8,530 nucleotides of DNA, from contig CAIPUQ010000316.1 in assembly GCA_903868295.1 (NCBI GenBank), positions 1 through 8,530 of the forward strand. Reading direction: 5' to 3'. Made by a program: the position numbers and the translations under genes. This stretch comes from an uncultured Roseiflexaceae bacterium. GTDB lineage: Bacteria; Chloroflexota; Chloroflexia; Chloroflexales; Roseiflexaceae. Shown piece by piece: positions 6,700 through 8,530 of this stretch; within the stretch, counting starts at the first letter, position 1, and each line of letters begins with the position of its first letter. The notes under the pieces were generated by a model. It saw only the letters and a list, made by a program, of their open reading frames with translations, had not been told where the DNA came from and made no database searches.

Positions 6700-7275
6700 A
6701 TGAGCGACGTCCAGCCTCTTGCGCAGACAATTCTTCCAACCAGCTATGGTGTTTTTCATATGGCGGTCTTTGCCGGCGACAATGTCGCGTTGTGGTGTGG
6801 CGATGTCAAAGCGCACACGCCGCTCTTGCGCTTGCATTCCGAATGTTTGACCGGTGATGTGTTTGGCTCGTTGAAGTGTGACTGCGGCGAACAACTCGAC
6901 GCCGCGTTGCAGCGCATCCAAACCAGCGGCTGCGGCGTGCTGCTCTATCTGCGCCAAGAAGGCCGGGGCATCGGGCTGGTCAACAAAATCAAAGCCTATG
7001 CCTTGCAAGAAACCGGGCTCGACACGGTCGATGCCAACCGCGCCCTGGGTCTCCCTGATGATATGCGTGACTACACCTTGGCGCTGGGCATGTTGGAATG
7101 GCTGGGTGTCACCAAGGTACACCTGCTGACCAATAATCCGACCAAAATCTCTGCCCTCAGCAGCAGCGGTGTACACGTAGTCAGCCGTGAGTCAATCGAG
7201 ATGTCGGCCAACACGGTCAATCACGACTACCTCCAAACCAAAAAAATCCGCATGGGTCATCTGCTCAAAGACTAG
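6700..7275 (+). CDS. ribA: GTP cyclohydrolase II
   Basis: The 191-residue cytoplasmic enzyme opens the imidazole ring of GTP, releasing formate and pyrophosphate, to give 2,5-diamino-6-ribosylamino-4(3H)-pyrimidinone 5'-phosphate, the first riboflavin intermediate. Zinc ligands are C49, C60 and C62 (S-E-C-L-T-G-D ... K-C-D-C-G), with the same spacing as E. coli C54/C65/C67. The nucleotide loop is L-R-Q-E-G-R-G-I-G-L (84-93), Y100 aligns with E. coli Y105 and R123 with R128, and T-N-N-P-T-K (144-149) is present. Length is close to E. coli RibA (196), and there is no fused RibB domain. The ATG at 6700 has only a weak CAGGG upstream. It stands alone, with no ribD/E/H nearby, and its stop overlaps that of the convergent glycosyltransferase. 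It may serve riboflavin synthesis or, given its neighbours, a dedicated pathway. Confidence 0.93.
   Translation: MSDVQPLAQTILPTSYGVFHMAVFAGDNVALWCGDVKAHTPLLRLHSECLTGDVFGSLKCDCGEQLDAALQRIQTSGCGVLLYLRQEGRGIGLVNKIKAYALQETGLDTVDANRALGLPDDMRDYTLALGMLEWLGVTKVHLLTNNPTKISALSSSGVHVVSRESIEMSANTVNHDYLQTKKIRMGHLLKD
7272..7275. other. Shared CTAG: overlapping stop codons of convergent ribA and GT4 genes
   Basis: The palindrome CTAG supplies TAG to ribA (7273-7275, plus) and TAG to the glycosyltransferase (7274-7272, minus). The two coding regions overlap by 4 bp, leaving no space for a terminator between them. Confidence 0.9.
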
Positions 7276-8324
7276 CCCGCGTGGTACGCATACGGCGCAG
7301 GGATTGTCGCCGGCTGTGTCGATGCATCCAGTGCCGCAAGCCACGCGAAAGCGGTGTCTTGCCAGCGCGGCAACGCTGCACGTGCGTGGGCAATGGCGTC
7401 GTCGAGGGTTCGTGCATGCGTCGCATCGTTGCAATAGGGTGTCAACGCCTGCGCGAGTGCTGCTTCGTCGTCGATGGGGACAAGGGCACCACCAGTGGCG
7501 ACAATCCGTTGTACCGATGGGATGGCGTACCCAACCACGGGGATGCCTGCCCAGATTGCCTCGGCGTGCGCCATGCCATACCCTTCGAATCGCGACGGCA
7601 AGACAAACACGCGCGCTGCTGCATACCCTGCACGGAGTGCCCGATTGCTCACACTCCCCCGCACACTGATTGCATACCCCGCCTGCTGCAGCTCCAAGAC
7701 CTGTTGGCGACAGCCGGCTGCATAGCGGGGATCGGCGTCGACTTCGCCATAAAACGTCAGCGGCACATGGCGCGCCCCTACCATGGCCCACGCCCGGAGC
7801 AACGCATCGATGCCTTTGCGGGGGATCCACTGTGCCACACACAGCACGGGCGGGTTGGCGACCGCGCGGCGCAGTGCGGGAGCACCAAGGCGATCACAGC
7901 CGGGTTTGGCCAACACGAGGCGGCTTGCAGAAACCCCGCGGGCGACCACTGCGGCCGCTCCTGCTTCGCTGACCACGATGCACCTATGGGCAGCATCGAG
8001 CAGTATCTGCTCGGGGGTCGTGGCGCTGACCCCTGCGAGTGACGGCAACTCGTGGACCATGGCGACGATGGTGGTCTGTGCTTGCCACTGCGCCACGTAC
8101 GGCGCGACTGCGATGCGCGCCAGCATGTCGACCATGATCACATCGTACGCGGTGATATCGGCGGGGAACGTGGCCTGCTGTTGGGCTGCCTCATCGGCAT
8201 CGGAGACGACAATTTCGTCAATGCGCAATCCCATCCGCGCCAAGATGGCATAGACCTGTTTGTGGTACAAATACCCGCCGGTGCGCCGCTCTGGATTGCC
8301 GACGGTAATCATCGCTACCTTCAT
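7272..8324 (-). CDS. GT4-family glycosyltransferase
   Basis: The 350-residue protein is a GT-B fold retaining glycosyltransferase that uses a nucleotide sugar. The N-terminal acceptor domain has the glycine loop R-T-G-G-Y (14-18) and H91 in V-H-E-L-P. The C-terminal donor domain has V-A-Q-W-I-P-R169-K170-G (163-171) and the E-x7-E signature E247...E255 in S-R-F-E-G-Y-G-M-A-H-A-E, followed by A-G-I-P-V-V-G-Y. There is no signal peptide or membrane segment. ATG 8324 overlaps the stop of the upstream PTPS homologue as ATGA, so the two should be translationally coupled. The frame extends ten codons further upstream, but those lie within the neighbour. The coupling suggests a pterin-type acceptor, as in cyanobacterial pteridine glucosyltransferases; this is inference. 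The stop overlaps the ribA stop on the other strand. Confidence 0.88.
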   Translation of the reverse strand: MKVAMITVGNPERRTGGYLYHKQVYAILARMGLRIDEIVVSDADEAAQQQATFPADITAYDVIMVDMLARIAVAPYVAQWQAQTTIVAMVHELPSLAGVSATTPEQILLDAAHRCIVVSEAGAAAVVARGVSASRLVLAKPGCDRLGAPALRRAVANPPVLCVAQWIPRKGIDALLRAWAMVGARHVPLTFYGEVDADPRYAAGCRQQVLELQQAGYAISVRGSVSNRALRAGYAAARVFVLPSRFEGYGMAHAEAIWAGIPVVGYAIPSVQRIVATGGALVPIDDEAALAQALTPYCNDATHARTLDDAIAHARAALPRWQDTAFAWLAALDASTQPATIPAPYAYHAG

Positions 8325-8530
8325 GCGGCAAACTCGCGTTGGACCGCTGCCCACGCATCACCAGACTCCCACACGGCGACGCGGATCGTCGCGAGACCAC
8401 GTTGCTGCAGTTCGGCCATGACCGCGTCGCAGATGACTGCGGCTACCACTTCGGCGGTGCTATTTGTGCCCTGAAACGGTGCCAAATCGTCGAGATTTTG
8501 GTAGTGAAACGATCCGACAATGGTTCGCAG
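8321..8530 (-). CDS. 6-pyruvoyl-tetrahydropterin synthase / QueD homologue, C-terminal part
   Basis: Only the last 69 residues are inside the window; the gene starts beyond the right edge. F-H-Y-Q-N-L-D-D-L-A-P-F followed by G-T-N-S-T-A-E-V-V-A and, near the end, R-V-A-V-W-E-S matches the C-terminal half of the PTPS/QueD family (L-D-H-x-x-L-N-D-I-P, N-P-T-A/S-E-x-x-A, V-x-V-x-E-T). The pterin-anchoring glutamate is kept (VWES), but the usual catalytic Asp-His pair is His-Tyr here (codons at 8501-8506). The enzyme normally acts on 7,8-dihydroneopterin triphosphate; this variant may catalyse something else. It ends in a 4-nt ATGA overlap with the glycosyltransferase. Confidence 0.75.
   Translation of the reverse strand: MRTIVGSFHYQNLDDLAPFQGTNSTAEVVAAVICDAVMAELQQRGLATIRVAVWESGDAWAAVQREFAA

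Overview
The window is a densely packed bacterial chromosome segment, roughly 60% GC by eye. The codon style and gene types suggest a member of the Chloroflexota. This is an inference from two things: a large multi-membrane glycosyltransferase-like protein with a long exported C-terminal half ending in a divergent 'HGG...G-V-P' motif, and the accompanying mix of families. No rRNA, tRNA, CRISPR array, insertion sequence or phage gene is visible.

Left part (1-2555, plus strand). The tail of an upstream gene probably ends at 72. A strong intrinsic terminator follows (90-123). After a short promoter gap comes a 788-residue integral membrane protein of the GT-C/GT39-like kind.

Middle (2556-6457, minus strand). 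Four genes are packed as one operon, in transcription order: a membrane-anchored DUF2726 protein, an amidohydrolase (PF04909 type), a zinc-dependent medium-chain alcohol dehydrogenase and a class III PLP aminotransferase. Gaps are 11 nt, 19 nt and a 4-nt ATGA overlap, and the last three genes have clear Shine-Dalgarno sequences. The three enzymes look like a small catabolic or interconversion module (hydrolysis or decarboxylation, alcohol/ketone redox, transamination). The substrate cannot be read from sequence. A 16-bp perfect palindrome spans the amidohydrolase stop codon.

Right part (6458-8530). A 242-bp divergent intergenic region separates the operon from a stand-alone GTP cyclohydrolase II (ribA). 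Convergent to ribA, and overlapping its stop codon within a CTAG palindrome, is a two-gene minus-strand unit: the C-terminus of a 6-pyruvoyl-tetrahydropterin synthase/QueD homologue, then a GT4 glycosyltransferase coupled to it by ATGA. GTP cyclohydrolase II, a PTPS homologue and a GT4 glycosyltransferase side by side suggest a GTP-derived (pterin or pyrimidine) glycosylated metabolite rather than ordinary riboflavin synthesis. The PTPS homologue carries His-Tyr where the family has its catalytic Asp-His pair. This is the most interesting part of the window.

Both convergent junctions (2555/2556 and 7272-7275) have no intergenic space, so neither can hold a conventional terminator between the genes.
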